In this document: one piece after another, positions 1-8,929 of the stretch | Numbering within the stretch: position 1 is the stretch's first letter | How the letters are laid out: each line of letters starts with the position of its first letter | Assembly: GCA_963976435.1 (NCBI GenBank) | Contig: CAXBKQ010000013.1 | Coordinates: 56,595-120,594 of the forward strand | Origin: CAKZNE01 sp963976435 | GTDB lineage: Bacteria; Bacteroidota; Bacteroidia; Flavobacteriales; Schleiferiaceae | DNA: 64,000 bases | Reading direction: 5' to 3' | The notes under the pieces: generated by a model | Told to the model about the DNA's origin: nothing | What the model saw: only the letters and a program-made list of their open reading frames with translations | Database searches by the model: none | Position numbers and translations under genes: made by a program

Positions 1-636
1 AAGGAAAAAGAACAAGCCAGACAATATACCCTTGGCTTTTATACTTTAATCGGAATTATCATTGCATTTTTTTCAATTAGGGCCGCTTATAAATGGTATC
101 ATCAAATGATTATAGATCGAGACCCTGTTGTAAGTACCGCAATGGTTGTGGGAATAGGCCAGAATAGGATGGTATATGAATTTCAGGTGGGAGACCATTA
201 TTATGAAGATGATATGTATGTGAGTGGTTCTGGATTGGAGATGCGCAGTGATAATGGCTTTCCTTTAAAAATAGGTGATGAATTTGAGGTGACCTATAAC
301 CGAAATAAACCCAATTATAATAAATTGAATTTCGAAAGAGTATCTACCGAGGTGATGAATAGATATCTTTTTATGACATCTAATAAGTTTAGAGAGATAT
401 TCCAAGAGGAATGGAAGGACTATTCGGATTCTGAAATAAAGCGAAGTTCAGATTGTTTAACTCTTTTGATTTTTGACAAATACCAGTATGAAGGAATACG
501 CAAAGTCTTTCATTATAATAAATCTATAAGTTCAAATTTCTCCAATAATTCCATAGGCTGGTATTTTTTTACTAGGAAGGAAGAATTCAAAAAAATAAAA
601 CTCCAATGCGAGGGGATACCTATTGAGGAAGATTAG
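1..636 (+). CDS. Partial membrane protein with DUF3592-like domain; 5' end lies outside the window
   Basis: The reading frame is open from base 1, so the first ATG at 106 is probably not the start: codons before it encode a hydrophobic segment (roughly codons 10-28) that would anchor the protein in the inner membrane. After it comes a domain with the pattern seen in DUF3592-type proteins: a beta-rich stretch with YEFQVGDHYY, then GDEFEVTYN and an N-x-P turn. The rest (about residues 90-176 counted from the ATG) is charged and not recognised. The product at 58933-59319 has the same membrane-anchor-plus-DUF3592-like design. The function of this family is not known. The gene ends 84 bases before hisS and may be unrelated to it. 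Confidence 0.6.
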   Translation, partial: KEKEQARQYTLGFYTLIGIIIAFFSIRAAYKWYHQMIIDRDPVVSTAMVVGIGQNRMVYEFQVGDHYYEDDMYVSGSGLEMRSDNGFPLKIGDEFEVTYNRNKPNYNKLNFERVSTEVMNRYLFMTSNKFREIFQEEWKDYSDSEIKRSSDCLTLLIFDKYQYEGIRKVFHYNKSISSNFSNNSIGWYFFTRKEEFKKIKLQCEGIPIEED

Positions 637-668
637 AAAGTCTAGAATTTTCCAGACCAAGAAATAGG

Positions 669-699
669 CTTGGATAACGAATCTAATTGCATAATTTTA
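669..699 (+). promoter_or_regulatory. Possible hisS promoter (Bacteroidota -33/-7 type)
   Basis: CTTG at 669-672 and TAATTTTA at 692-699 are separated by 19 bases and match the Bacteroidota consensus TTTG-N19-TAnnTTTG at three of four and seven of eight positions. Transcription would start about 15 bases before the ATG at 721. That supports 721, rather than the TTG at 670, as the start of hisS. Weak evidence on its own. Confidence 0.35.
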
Positions 700-720
700 C
701 CGCCTATTTCTAATTTGATT

Positions 721-2046
721 ATGGCTTTAAAACCCTCATTACCGAAAGGAACAAGAGACTTTTTACCCAAAACCATGCTCATTCGTGAGTATATTTTGGA
801 TAATATGCGAAATGTCTTCAAAAAATATGGCTTCCTTCCTATAGAAACTCCCGCCATGGAAAATGCTTCCACCCTTACCGGTAAATACGGTGAGGAAGGC
901 GATAGGCTGATTTTTAAAATTATGCCTAGGGGTGAAAAAGCAAAAGTGGACTCAGATAAAATAAAGGCAAAAGAGGCTTTAAGGTACGATCTTACCGTAC
1001 CCTTTGCAAGGTTTGTAGTTCAAAATCAAAATGAAATTGGATTTCCTTTTAAGAGATATCAAATACAACCAGTATGGAGGGCAGAAGCTCCTCAAAGAGG
1101 AAGGTTTAGGGAATTTTACCAATGTGATGCTGATGCCATAGGATCGGACTCTCTTTTGCTGGAGCTTGATTTCATCCAGATTTATCGTGAGGTTTTTGAA
1201 ACTCTAAATCTGAAAGTTCAAATTAAAATCAACAACCGAAAACTATTAGCAGGTTTTGCAGAGGTTTTTGGAATCCAAGATCGCCTTACGGATTTCACTA
1301 TTTGTTTGGATAAATTGGATAAAATAGGGGAGGAAGGAGTTGTGGAGGAAATGAAGCAAAAAGGCTTTGAGGAAAAAGCCTTACAGGGTTTTCGACAAAT
1401 AGCCTCATTAAAAGGTAGCAATGCCGAAATATTAAAGCAAATAATTCCAATTCTCCAAAATTCTGAAATAGGAAGAAAAGGAATTGACGAGCTGAACTTT
1501 CTAATCCAGAATATTGATGAAAATTGCCCATTAAGCCTAGATCTAACTTTAGCACGTGGGCTGGATTATTATACAGGGGCTATTTTTGAAGTTGTAAGTG
1601 AAGAAGTGAAAATGGGTTCCATAGGTGGAGGAGGAAGATATGATGATCTTACCAGTATTTTCGGTTTAAAAAATGTTTCAGGTATTGGAATTTCTTTTGG
1701 CTTGGATAGAATACAACTTGTTTTGGAAGAGCTCGATAGATTGCCAAAATTTGAAAATCAAAGTACCCAAATATTGTTTTTCAATTTTGGAGAGGAACTG
1801 GCTCTAGAATCCTTTAAGTGGGTAAAAGCATTGAGGGCACAAGGAATAAAAGCAGACATTTACCCAGATGTTGCCAAATTCAAAAAGCAAATCGCCTATG
1901 CTTCTAATAGAGGTGTATCCTTTATAGCTTTGATTGAGAAAATGCCCGAAGATGGTGCGGATACCCTTCAAATTAGGAATATGCAAAGCCGTGAGGAGGA
2001 GTTCCTCAATTTAGAACAATTGATTGCAAAATTGAACAACAACTAA
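721..2046 (+). CDS. hisS: Histidyl-tRNA synthetase
   Basis: Charges tRNA-His with histidine using ATP in the cytoplasm. The class II synthetase signature is complete: the N-terminal KGTRDFLP motif, motif 2 around VWRAEAPQRGRFREF with a following YQCDAD, the histidine-specific ARGLDYYTG loop, and motif 3 with GGGGRYDDL and a later GISFGLDR. A C-terminal anticodon-binding domain occupies about the last 95 residues. An upstream in-frame TTG at 670 would add 17 residues, but the ATG at 721 gives the usual N-terminus (MALKPSLPKGTRDF) and a promoter-like sequence lies inside the extension. At 441 residues it is a normal length. Only 23 bases separate it from hutH, so the two are probably co-transcribed. 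Confidence 0.97.
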   Translation: MALKPSLPKGTRDFLPKTMLIREYILDNMRNVFKKYGFLPIETPAMENASTLTGKYGEEGDRLIFKIMPRGEKAKVDSDKIKAKEALRYDLTVPFARFVVQNQNEIGFPFKRYQIQPVWRAEAPQRGRFREFYQCDADAIGSDSLLLELDFIQIYREVFETLNLKVQIKINNRKLLAGFAEVFGIQDRLTDFTICLDKLDKIGEEGVVEEMKQKGFEEKALQGFRQIASLKGSNAEILKQIIPILQNSEIGRKGIDELNFLIQNIDENCPLSLDLTLARGLDYYTGAIFEVVSEEVKMGSIGGGGRYDDLTSIFGLKNVSGIGISFGLDRIQLVLEELDRLPKFENQSTQILFFNFGEELALESFKWVKALRAQGIKADIYPDVAKFKKQIAYASNRGVSFIALIEKMPEDGADTLQIRNMQSREEEFLNLEQLIAKLNNN

Positions 2047-2069
2047 TTTTATTGAAAAAATAAGCCGGT

Positions 2070-3563
2070 ATGAAAATCCATCCAAACACTATATCTGTTT
2101 CTGAACTATTTCATCAATTTTACTCTGAAGATAGACTTTCACTTTCCGAAGAATCGAGAGATAGAATTATTAAGTGTAGACAATATTTAGATGATAAAAT
2201 TACCAAAGCTGAAAAGCCTATTTACGGCATTAATACTGGTTTTGGTTCTCTGTATAATATTAGTATAAATGAGCAAGATTTATCAGAGCTTCAAGAGAAT
2301 TTGGTAAAATCCCATGCCTGTGGAACAGGTGCTGAGCTACCTTGTGATATTGTAAGAATGATGCTACTCTTAAAGATTAGGTCTTTGTCCTATGGTCATT
2401 CTGGAATAAGCTTAGAAGTTGTAGAACGGCTGATTTACTTTTATAATAATGACATTTTACCGGTTGTTTACGAACAAGGTTCATTAGGAGCATCTGGTGA
2501 TTTAGCCCCATTGGCCCATCTGTCCTTAGCTCTAATTGGTATGGGTGAGGTTTGGCATAAAGGCGTCAGAAAAAGTGCTGAACAATGCTTGAAGGATGAA
2601 GGGATAAAGAGATTAGAGCTGCAATCAAAAGAGGGCCTAGCTTTATTGAATGGAACTCAATTTATGATTTCCTTTGGTGCTATGGCGCTTTTCAAATTGC
2701 AAAAGCTAAGCTATTTGGCAGATTTAATTGGAAGTATTTCCTTAGATGGGTTTGATGGTAGGCCTGAGCCGTTTAATGAGCTAATTCATTTAGCGCGACC
2801 TCATAATGGACAGCTGCAAACGGCTGCTAGAATTAGGGAGTTTTTGGAGGGAAGTGAATTGATAAGCAAAGAAAAGGTTCATGTTCAAGACCCCTATTCA
2901 TTTCGATGTATGCCCCAAGTACATGGTGCAAGTAAGGATGCTCTTGAATACATATCCAAAGTTTTTACCACAGAAATAAATTCAGTTACCGATAATCCCA
3001 CCATCTTCCCAGATGATGATCTAATAATTTCTGGAGGTAATTTTCATGGACAAACCTTGGCTTTAGCGCTTGATCAAATGGCAATTGCTGCTGCTGAATT
3101 AGCAAATATCTCGGAAAGAAGAACCTATCTTTTGGTAAGCGGGCAGAGAGGTTTACCACCTTTTCTAGTTGCAAACCCTGGATTAAATAGTGGTTTGATG
3201 ATTGCTCAATATACGGCAGCTTCTATAGTTAGCCAGAATAAACAATATTGTACTCCTGCATCTGTGGATTCTATTGTATCCTCTAATGGACAAGAAGATC
3301 ATGTGAGTATGGGGGCAAATGCAGCAACCAAAGCCTGGAAGGTTATAGAAAATTTAGAAAGTGTTTTGGCAATTGAACTAATTTCAGCATCCCAGGCATT
3401 AAAATTTAGAAAGGAGTCTTCCTCAGAATTTATTCAAACTTTATTAAAGGAATTTAGAAAGGAGGTAGCCTTTATTGAAAATGACAGGATCATTGCTGAA
3501 GATATTAAAAATGCAAAAAGTTTTATTGCCAATTTGGAGCTAGATCCGGAATTGATTTTTTAG
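2070..3563 (+). CDS. hutH: Histidine ammonia-lyase
   Basis: Deaminates L-histidine to trans-urocanate, the first step of histidine catabolism. The Ala-Ser-Gly triad that cyclises into the MIO prosthetic group is at residues 141-143 within GSLGASGDLAPLAHL. The catalytic tyrosine motif YGINTGFG is at 52-59, and the later conserved HNGQ, PQVHGA, SVTDNPT and GGNFHGQ motifs are all present, so it should be active. At 497 residues it is a normal length. It follows hisS by 23 bases on the same strand, while other hut genes (urocanase, imidazolonepropionase) are not in the window. The context therefore looks more like a histidine-use pair than a complete hut operon. Tyrosine ammonia-lyase is a related alternative but less likely. 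Confidence 0.93.
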   Translation: MKIHPNTISVSELFHQFYSEDRLSLSEESRDRIIKCRQYLDDKITKAEKPIYGINTGFGSLYNISINEQDLSELQENLVKSHACGTGAELPCDIVRMMLLLKIRSLSYGHSGISLEVVERLIYFYNNDILPVVYEQGSLGASGDLAPLAHLSLALIGMGEVWHKGVRKSAEQCLKDEGIKRLELQSKEGLALLNGTQFMISFGAMALFKLQKLSYLADLIGSISLDGFDGRPEPFNELIHLARPHNGQLQTAARIREFLEGSELISKEKVHVQDPYSFRCMPQVHGASKDALEYISKVFTTEINSVTDNPTIFPDDDLIISGGNFHGQTLALALDQMAIAAAELANISERRTYLLVSGQRGLPPFLVANPGLNSGLMIAQYTAASIVSQNKQYCTPASVDSIVSSNGQEDHVSMGANAATKAWKVIENLESVLAIELISASQALKFRKESSSEFIQTLLKEFRKEVAFIENDRIIAEDIKNAKSFIANLELDPELIF

Positions 3564-3581
3564 TCGAAATCGAAACTTAGA

Positions 3582-6500
3582 TTATCTGATTAGCGTAAAA
3601 TATCCGGTAATAACATCTGCACCATTGCGCAGGGAATAGGTATAAACACCCATTGGAGCAGGTGAATTGTTTCCAATACTAGCATCCCAAAACTCTTCGA
3701 ATGGTCTTGTACTATGAAATATTAGTTCACCCCATCTATTAAAGATTCGTATTTCATCATCTACCCCACAATGATTACCGTAAATTTCAAATTTTTCATT
3801 TAATCCATCTCCATTAGGAGTAAAGGCATTGGGGATAAAGGTTTCTCTACCAATATTTTCAATTGAAACTGGGTATTCATAGGAATATGTCTGACCACAT
3901 TGAGGATCTTCGATTTTAAGTTTAATGGTATAGTTTCCAGGTTCTGAATAATAAAATAAGGGTTGTTTTTCTGTGCTTCGGTTGCCACCATCTCCAAAAT
4001 CCCAATAATACTTAAACCTTTCTCTATTGTTTTCTAATAGCACATCTATAGACCCATCTCCACAAGCTGCAATTTCCGCCTTAGGGCTAGGAACAGCCAC
4101 CGTGTCTGCAAAGACTATAGTATCTGTAAAACTTGAAACTTTAAAACACAGGGTATCATAAGCCTTCATGTTTACAATATAGCTACCGTAACCGCTGAAT
4201 TTATGTCTTGGTTGTGCATCAAAAGATTGGCTACCATCGCCAAAATCCCATTCATATTGATGTGAATTTTTTGAATGATTATTGAAACTCGCCTTAAATT
4301 CTCTATCGCAACTGAAATAGTTGGCTTGGAAAATTGCTTGAGGTTCACTACCTCCGGTGTGATTTAGTTCAACAAAGCTCGTATCCGAAATTCCACAATT
4401 GGTATCCAAGGCAATCAATCGAATATTATAGCTACCAATCTTACCAAAGGATGCATTGGGTTCTGCCGATTTTGAAGTTTGGCCATTGTCAAAATCCCAT
4501 TGATAAACATCTGCATTTACACTATTATTCTTAAACCTTACATGAATAGAGTCGCATATAGTATCAATATCTACACTTAAATCAATATGGGGTTTGGATC
4601 TTACTGTAACTTCGAAATCCATTTTAATAAGTCCTAAATTACATTGGCTTACACCATTAACAATTGGGGTTCCATTTGATTGAGAATAGGCTCCTGGGGT
4701 AGTAGGGAAGGTGCCCGAACCACAACCAGCGCAAACCGCCTGAAATATACTCCCATTAGGGTCAAATCTACTGGTTCCTCCGTCAACATGCTCATTGCTG
4801 CTTCCTCCAAAAAAACTTGCGTAAACCAAATTTTCGGCATCCCTATCCAAAACCATAAAATAGAAATCACTACCGTCCGTAGTTGGCTGAGCAGCATCCG
4901 CTGTAGTAGGTAATCCATTGGTATTACCTAATGCACTTCCTCCTAATACCGTTTTATTTGAATTGCCATTCCAACCACTTAAATAAATATTATAACAATC
5001 GTCGACCAAAAAAGCGGAAGGAACTAAATCAGATTTTCCTAGGCCACTACCAATTTGGGTAGACCACAATTCTGTTTGGATGTCGTTCGATAATTTTTTT
5101 AAAAATTGCTCAGATCCAGAATTTGAATAATTTCCAGAACTTATAGAGATAGAGCCTTTAGATTGTCCAAATAAATAAATATTTTGATCCTTGTCTAAAT
5201 CAATAAAAAAGGCTTGATCGTTGTCTGCTGTTCCTAAATAACTTCCTTGAATAAAGGATCCTAGTTCAGAATTGAATTTGGCAATATAAGCATCGATTCC
5301 TCCTAAGTGATTGGGATTTAGTGCATTAATCTTAGAAAGAATATTTGAACTATTTGTACCTCCCGCAATAATAATGGAGCCGAAATTGTCCTTTTTGATG
5401 GAGTATCCAGCATCATTTCCAGAGCCTCCAAAATATGTTCCCCACTTCAAACTATCTAGACTCTTAGTGAAACTAGCGATAATCATATCCTGCTGACCTT
5501 GATTATTGGATTGGTAGCTATTTCTCAGACTTATATCGCCCGATTCGGTGCTTGTAATAATATATACGCTTCCATCATCGTAAATTATTTCACCTCTTGC
5601 ATCATCACCATAGTTTTCATAGAGCCCCATATTCAGGCCATCGTTTTCAGTTCCACCAAAATAGGTTGAAGCCATTAGTTGGGTTCCATCAGCACTTAGC
5701 AAGGCAATGAAAGCATCTGTTCCTACACTAAAATTATAAGCTTGGTGGAATGGTTTTACTCCACCTTTAAAGGTAGTTTGAACACCACTTTTGTCGAGCA
5801 TTGGAAAATCATCAGAACCAGTTGCTCCCAAAATATAGAGGTTACCAATTTCATCAACAACAAGGCTTTGAGGAATTTCAATGCCATTACCTCCAATGAA
5901 GGTGGAATAAATAAGTTGACTGCCATCACTTGAAAATTTACTTATCCCTAGATCAATATCTCCCTGTGAACCTTGGAAGCTTGTTCGGTATGCCCCAACA
6001 TTTGTAGGGAATGTACCCCCATCATTCCAAACTATTCCGCCAGCAAAGCTGTTGCCATAATCATCATAGGTGGCAGTAAAACCCCAGTTGTTTGCGGAGG
6101 AACCCGTAAAAGTTGAAAAAACAAGACTAGGATCGATAATGAGTTCATGATCCAAATAATAATCCTCAATTTTAAAGCTTACAACATCCCCTTTTAAGAT
6201 GTATTTGGCTTTTATTTCCACCCTTTCTCCTTCGATAATTTGATAAACACTAGGGATGTATTCAGAGAAACTTCCAATGGATGTATGGAATATTAGGCGA
6301 TCATTTTTTATTTGAATTTTTGAAAGACCCTCATATTTCATTTTTATCTGATCAGGATCAGCACCGGGTGCCACTATGAAATCGTATTTTAAATCTTCTC
6401 CTTTACCATAATATCGAGCATCAATTCCTGGGTATAAATTGGAGTATTGAAGTCCTTTAAAAACTTTCACCCGCTGGAAATTGTCTAGGGTAGAATGATT

Positions 6501-6845
6501 TGAAATATAATTGTAATAAAATTCTGTTTTATGGATCCCCGATATTTCTGCAAGGGGATTTGAATTTAAATAATGAAGTCGGAGTGCATGCCCATTGATC
6601 ATCTCCTGATGATGATGGTGATCGCTATGATCGTGCCCAAGGGCATCCGGATCTAAAAGGTTTAAAATAAAACCCTCGTCCTGAAAATAAATAGCACCAG
6701 AAGATAATTTTAATTTATAATCAAAGTCTTCCTGCCATTGACCTGCATTTTCAACAAATAAAGCATGTGAAGCATCTTGCGAAAGTAGGGGTAAGGGGCA
6801 AGCTAAATACAAACAAAAGAAGGATATGGTAAACAGTTTCCTCAC
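3582..6845 (-). CDS. Large secreted SBBP/PKD protein with type B T9SS (gliding-motility-type) C-terminal domain
   Basis: GTG start with a clear signal peptide (residues 1-22, ending LLSQ). An N-terminal region of about 220 residues resembles DUF7948-type domains and carries a histidine-rich loop (H71 to H79). It is followed by several SBBP-like beta-propeller repeats (STFIGG, STYFGG, ASFFGG, each in a 'data/storage/location' context), then three PKD domains with WDFxxG motifs (about residues 745-1000). The last 90 residues form a type B sorting domain: NAFTPNGDGLN, then FNRWGELIF and GVYTY. In the family such proteins cross the outer membrane by the type IX system and are attached or released at the surface. 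It converges on hutH with an 18-base gap. An eight-G tract lies 75 bases upstream of the start. Ligand unknown. Confidence 0.88.
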   Translation of the reverse strand: MRKLFTISFFCLYLACPLPLLSQDASHALFVENAGQWQEDFDYKLKLSSGAIYFQDEGFILNLLDPDALGHDHSDHHHHQEMINGHALRLHYLNSNPLAEISGIHKTEFYYNYISNHSTLDNFQRVKVFKGLQYSNLYPGIDARYYGKGEDLKYDFIVAPGADPDQIKMKYEGLSKIQIKNDRLIFHTSIGSFSEYIPSVYQIIEGERVEIKAKYILKGDVVSFKIEDYYLDHELIIDPSLVFSTFTGSSANNWGFTATYDDYGNSFAGGIVWNDGGTFPTNVGAYRTSFQGSQGDIDLGISKFSSDGSQLIYSTFIGGNGIEIPQSLVVDEIGNLYILGATGSDDFPMLDKSGVQTTFKGGVKPFHQAYNFSVGTDAFIALLSADGTQLMASTYFGGTENDGLNMGLYENYGDDARGEIIYDDGSVYIITSTESGDISLRNSYQSNNQGQQDMIIASFTKSLDSLKWGTYFGGSGNDAGYSIKKDNFGSIIIAGGTNSSNILSKINALNPNHLGGIDAYIAKFNSELGSFIQGSYLGTADNDQAFFIDLDKDQNIYLFGQSKGSISISSGNYSNSGSEQFLKKLSNDIQTELWSTQIGSGLGKSDLVPSAFLVDDCYNIYLSGWNGNSNKTVLGGSALGNTNGLPTTADAAQPTTDGSDFYFMVLDRDAENLVYASFFGGSSNEHVDGGTSRFDPNGSIFQAVCAGCGSGTFPTTPGAYSQSNGTPIVNGVSQCNLGLIKMDFEVTVRSKPHIDLSVDIDTICDSIHVRFKNNSVNADVYQWDFDNGQTSKSAEPNASFGKIGSYNIRLIALDTNCGISDTSFVELNHTGGSEPQAIFQANYFSCDREFKASFNNHSKNSHQYEWDFGDGSQSFDAQPRHKFSGYGSYIVNMKAYDTLCFKVSSFTDTIVFADTVAVPSPKAEIAACGDGSIDVLLENNRERFKYYWDFGDGGNRSTEKQPLFYYSEPGNYTIKLKIEDPQCGQTYSYEYPVSIENIGRETFIPNAFTPNGDGLNEKFEIYGNHCGVDDEIRIFNRWGELIFHSTRPFEEFWDASIGNNSPAPMGVYTYSLRNGADVITGYFTLIR

Positions 6846-6919
6846 TTCAAATTCTTATCCCCTAAAAATATTAATAATTATTTAAACCAGATAGGTGGCC
6901 AATCTATGATTTATTAAAA

Positions 6920-6927
6920 GGGGGGGG
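6920..6927. repeat. Run of eight G residues upstream of the secreted SBBP/PKD gene
   Basis: Eight consecutive G (C on the coding strand of the downstream gene) in an otherwise AT-rich 90-base intergenic stretch, 75-82 bases upstream of the GTG start at 6845 and just past the stop of the methyltransferase gene. Tracts this long are prone to length change at replication. Confidence 0.9.
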
Positions 6928-6935
6928 ATTGAATT

Positions 6936-8123
6936 TCAGACCTTAATGAGCCTAGCCTGAATGAATATCAAATTATTAAAAGAGCTCCTACAGGCAATTA
7001 AATAATCATTTTCAGCAGGCTTTATCCTGAGCTTTTTTTGGATTAAATCGGCTTTATCGGGAAAATTTCTCGAAATAATGTTGAAGCGGGAATTTTTTAA
7101 GCCCTTGTCATAAGGTTTAAGAATTTTTATCACCTCAAATATTTTCCCTGGAAATTTATCGATTATTTGATCGGAAAAATACAAATTGGTATTGCTATCC
7201 AATTTCTGTAGATCGTGTTTTTCAGCGAAAATGTCCCCACCCTTTGCTTTTTGCATGCTGGAATTAGGTTCGTAAAGATATTTTCCGGCTTTAGTGGCTG
7301 TCCTAATCTTTCCTTTCTCATTCCAATAAAAATCAAATACTTCGAGCTCCTTATTGGCAAGAATGTTAAATGTTCTCAGCTTAATTTTATTTTCCCCTTC
7401 TTTTAAAAGGAATAAAAGTTCCTTGGTTTCATTTTTCAAACTGATCAACCACACCTCCGACACATATTCTAAGTCTGAAATTGCCGAATGGATATCCAAC
7501 ATAGGGCTAGTTTTTATTAAAGCCCTTCTTCCATTCGCAATTAAATCATCCTTAATTTTTAAAACATTGGGTTCACAATCTGCGAGACTTACAAGTTTGG
7601 AATTTGATAAATCTCTTCTCGCAGGATCTATATTAATATAATCAGAATTGATCTTTGAAACATATGATAAACCATCGCCATTTATTACCTCAATATTGCT
7701 TGCCCCTAATTCGCTAAAATTATAACGGCATATTTCGCTCAATTCTTTTTGTCGTTCAATATAGGTGCAGCTTTTAAATACTTTGGAGAAATAGTAAAGG
7801 TCTACTCCCATCCCGCCAGTAATATCCAAAATATGATTTCCTTTAATTAAACTAGACTTTAAGCGAGCAGTTTCTTCGGAGCTCGACTGTTCATGACTAA
7901 GATGTTTAGGGAAAATAAGGCGGGAATTATTAAACCATTCTCTTAGCTTTTTTCTAATTTTTTGCCTAACATAAATTTGATCGATAATCACTTTCTTTTC
8001 TGCATCACTGGAGTATTTTAGATACAGTTTATTTATCTCCGAATTTTGATGATTATTTAGGAAATTTTGTGCTTCATCAGAATTTAGAATATTTAATAAA
8101 TTTTTTATGTAAGACTTAGGCAA
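6936..8123 (-). CDS. SAM-dependent methyltransferase of the PG_1098 / THUMP-like family
   Basis: Predicted RNA or nucleotide methyltransferase, cytoplasmic. An N-terminal helical region (1-90) is followed by a Rossmann methyltransferase core: the SAM-binding motif ILDITGGMGVDLYYF at about residues 97-111, an acidic loop YIERQ, VINGDGLS and the catalytic-type motif NIDPARRD. The C-terminal third (about 290-395) fits the THUMP-like/ferredoxin-like domain of this Bacteroidota family. The substrate is not established, though the NIDPARRD motif resembles the (N/D)PP(Y/R) loop of N-methyltransferases. The only available start is TTG at 8123, because an in-frame stop lies 27 bases upstream. It begins 20 bases after the DUF4159 gene, so co-transcription is likely. 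Confidence 0.8.
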   Translation of the reverse strand: MPKSYIKNLLNILNSDEAQNFLNNHQNSEINKLYLKYSSDAEKKVIIDQIYVRQKIRKKLREWFNNSRLIFPKHLSHEQSSSEETARLKSSLIKGNHILDITGGMGVDLYYFSKVFKSCTYIERQKELSEICRYNFSELGASNIEVINGDGLSYVSKINSDYINIDPARRDLSNSKLVSLADCEPNVLKIKDDLIANGRRALIKTSPMLDIHSAISDLEYVSEVWLISLKNETKELLFLLKEGENKIKLRTFNILANKELEVFDFYWNEKGKIRTATKAGKYLYEPNSSMQKAKGGDIFAEKHDLQKLDSNTNLYFSDQIIDKFPGKIFEVIKILKPYDKGLKNSRFNIISRNFPDKADLIQKKLRIKPAENDYLIACRSSFNNLIFIQARLIKV

Positions 8124-8143
8124 AAATGTGGGCTTGAGGGATT

Positions 8144-8821
8144 TTATTTTTCATTTCGGGTAAAGGCATATTCCAAAATATTTGAACCCATTTGCAGGGC
8201 TTTAAGCCTAATTTCTTGTGGGTCATTATGTACTTCTTGATCCTCCCATCCGTCGCCTAAATCACATTCAGTGGTATAGAGAAGTATCAATTGGCCTTGA
8301 TGGAAAATCCCATGGGCCTCTGGTGCTTTTTTATCATGTTCATGAATTTTAGGAAGGCCTTTTGGAAAATCAAAAGTCTGATGAAAAATAGGATGGTCGG
8401 GCGAAATCGGCGAAAGTTCATATTCTGGAAAAACTTTTTTTAGCTCTGGCCTTAAAAATTGGTCCATTCCATAGTTGTCATCAATATGCAAAAAACCTCC
8501 CGACAATAAATAGGTTCTCAGGTTTGAGGCCTGAGCCTCTGAAAAAACAACATTTCCATGTCCTGTCATATGCACAAATGGGTAGGTGAATAAGTCTACT
8601 GAGCCCACTTCCACTTCATCGTAGTCGGGATCTATTTGTGTTTCTAAATTTTGGTTTGCAAATAAGGCCAAATTAGTTAAAGCCGTAGGATTCGAATACC
8701 AATCTCCACCACCATCGTATTTTAGTACGGCAATTTTAATAGTGGAAATTCTTGAAAATGACGATATTATTAGCAAAAGCATTAAAAATAATAAAGGCTT
8801 AAAATTTTTTTTCAGCTTCAA
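8144..8821 (-). CDS. DUF4159 domain protein, exported or membrane-anchored
   Basis: The N-terminus (KLKKNFKPLLFLMLLLIISSF) is a signal peptide or membrane anchor. The rest matches DUF4159: KYDGGGDWYSNPTAL near residue 35, PFVHMTGHGNV near 75, YLLSGGFLHIDDNYG near 105, and an HEHDKKAPEAHG segment. The fold is related to glutamine-amidotransferase-like proteins, but no catalytic triad is established, so no activity is assigned. The start is TTG at 8821; an in-frame stop lies 15 bases upstream, and using the next ATG would remove the positively charged n-region. It is the first gene of a minus-strand pair with the methyltransferase and is divergent from the giant adhesin gene. In related Bacteroidota, DUF4159 genes often sit near MoxR/BatA-type clusters, which are absent here. 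Confidence 0.82.
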   Translation of the reverse strand: MKLKKNFKPLLFLMLLLIISSFSRISTIKIAVLKYDGGGDWYSNPTALTNLALFANQNLETQIDPDYDEVEVGSVDLFTYPFVHMTGHGNVVFSEAQASNLRTYLLSGGFLHIDDNYGMDQFLRPELKKVFPEYELSPISPDHPIFHQTFDFPKGLPKIHEHDKKAPEAHGIFHQGQLILLYTTECDLGDGWEDQEVHNDPQEIRLKALQMGSNILEYAFTRNEK

Positions 8822-8929
8822 ACTATCAATGATTTAAAGGTTTTAAAAGAAATTGAGATTTTTTGGAGGATCATTTTTTTTTTGGTTTTGACTTTATGAA
8901 CTAAATTGGGCAATCCTTTTAAAAATAAT

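Noticed and set aside
670..720. TTG-initiated extension of hisS
   Set aside because: The ATG at 721 gives the standard synthetase N-terminus, and a promoter-like pair of boxes lies within the extension.
8906..8929. TTG-initiated extension of the first giant gene
   Set aside because: It would place eight extra residues before a well-formed signal peptide; the ATG at 8930 is preferred.
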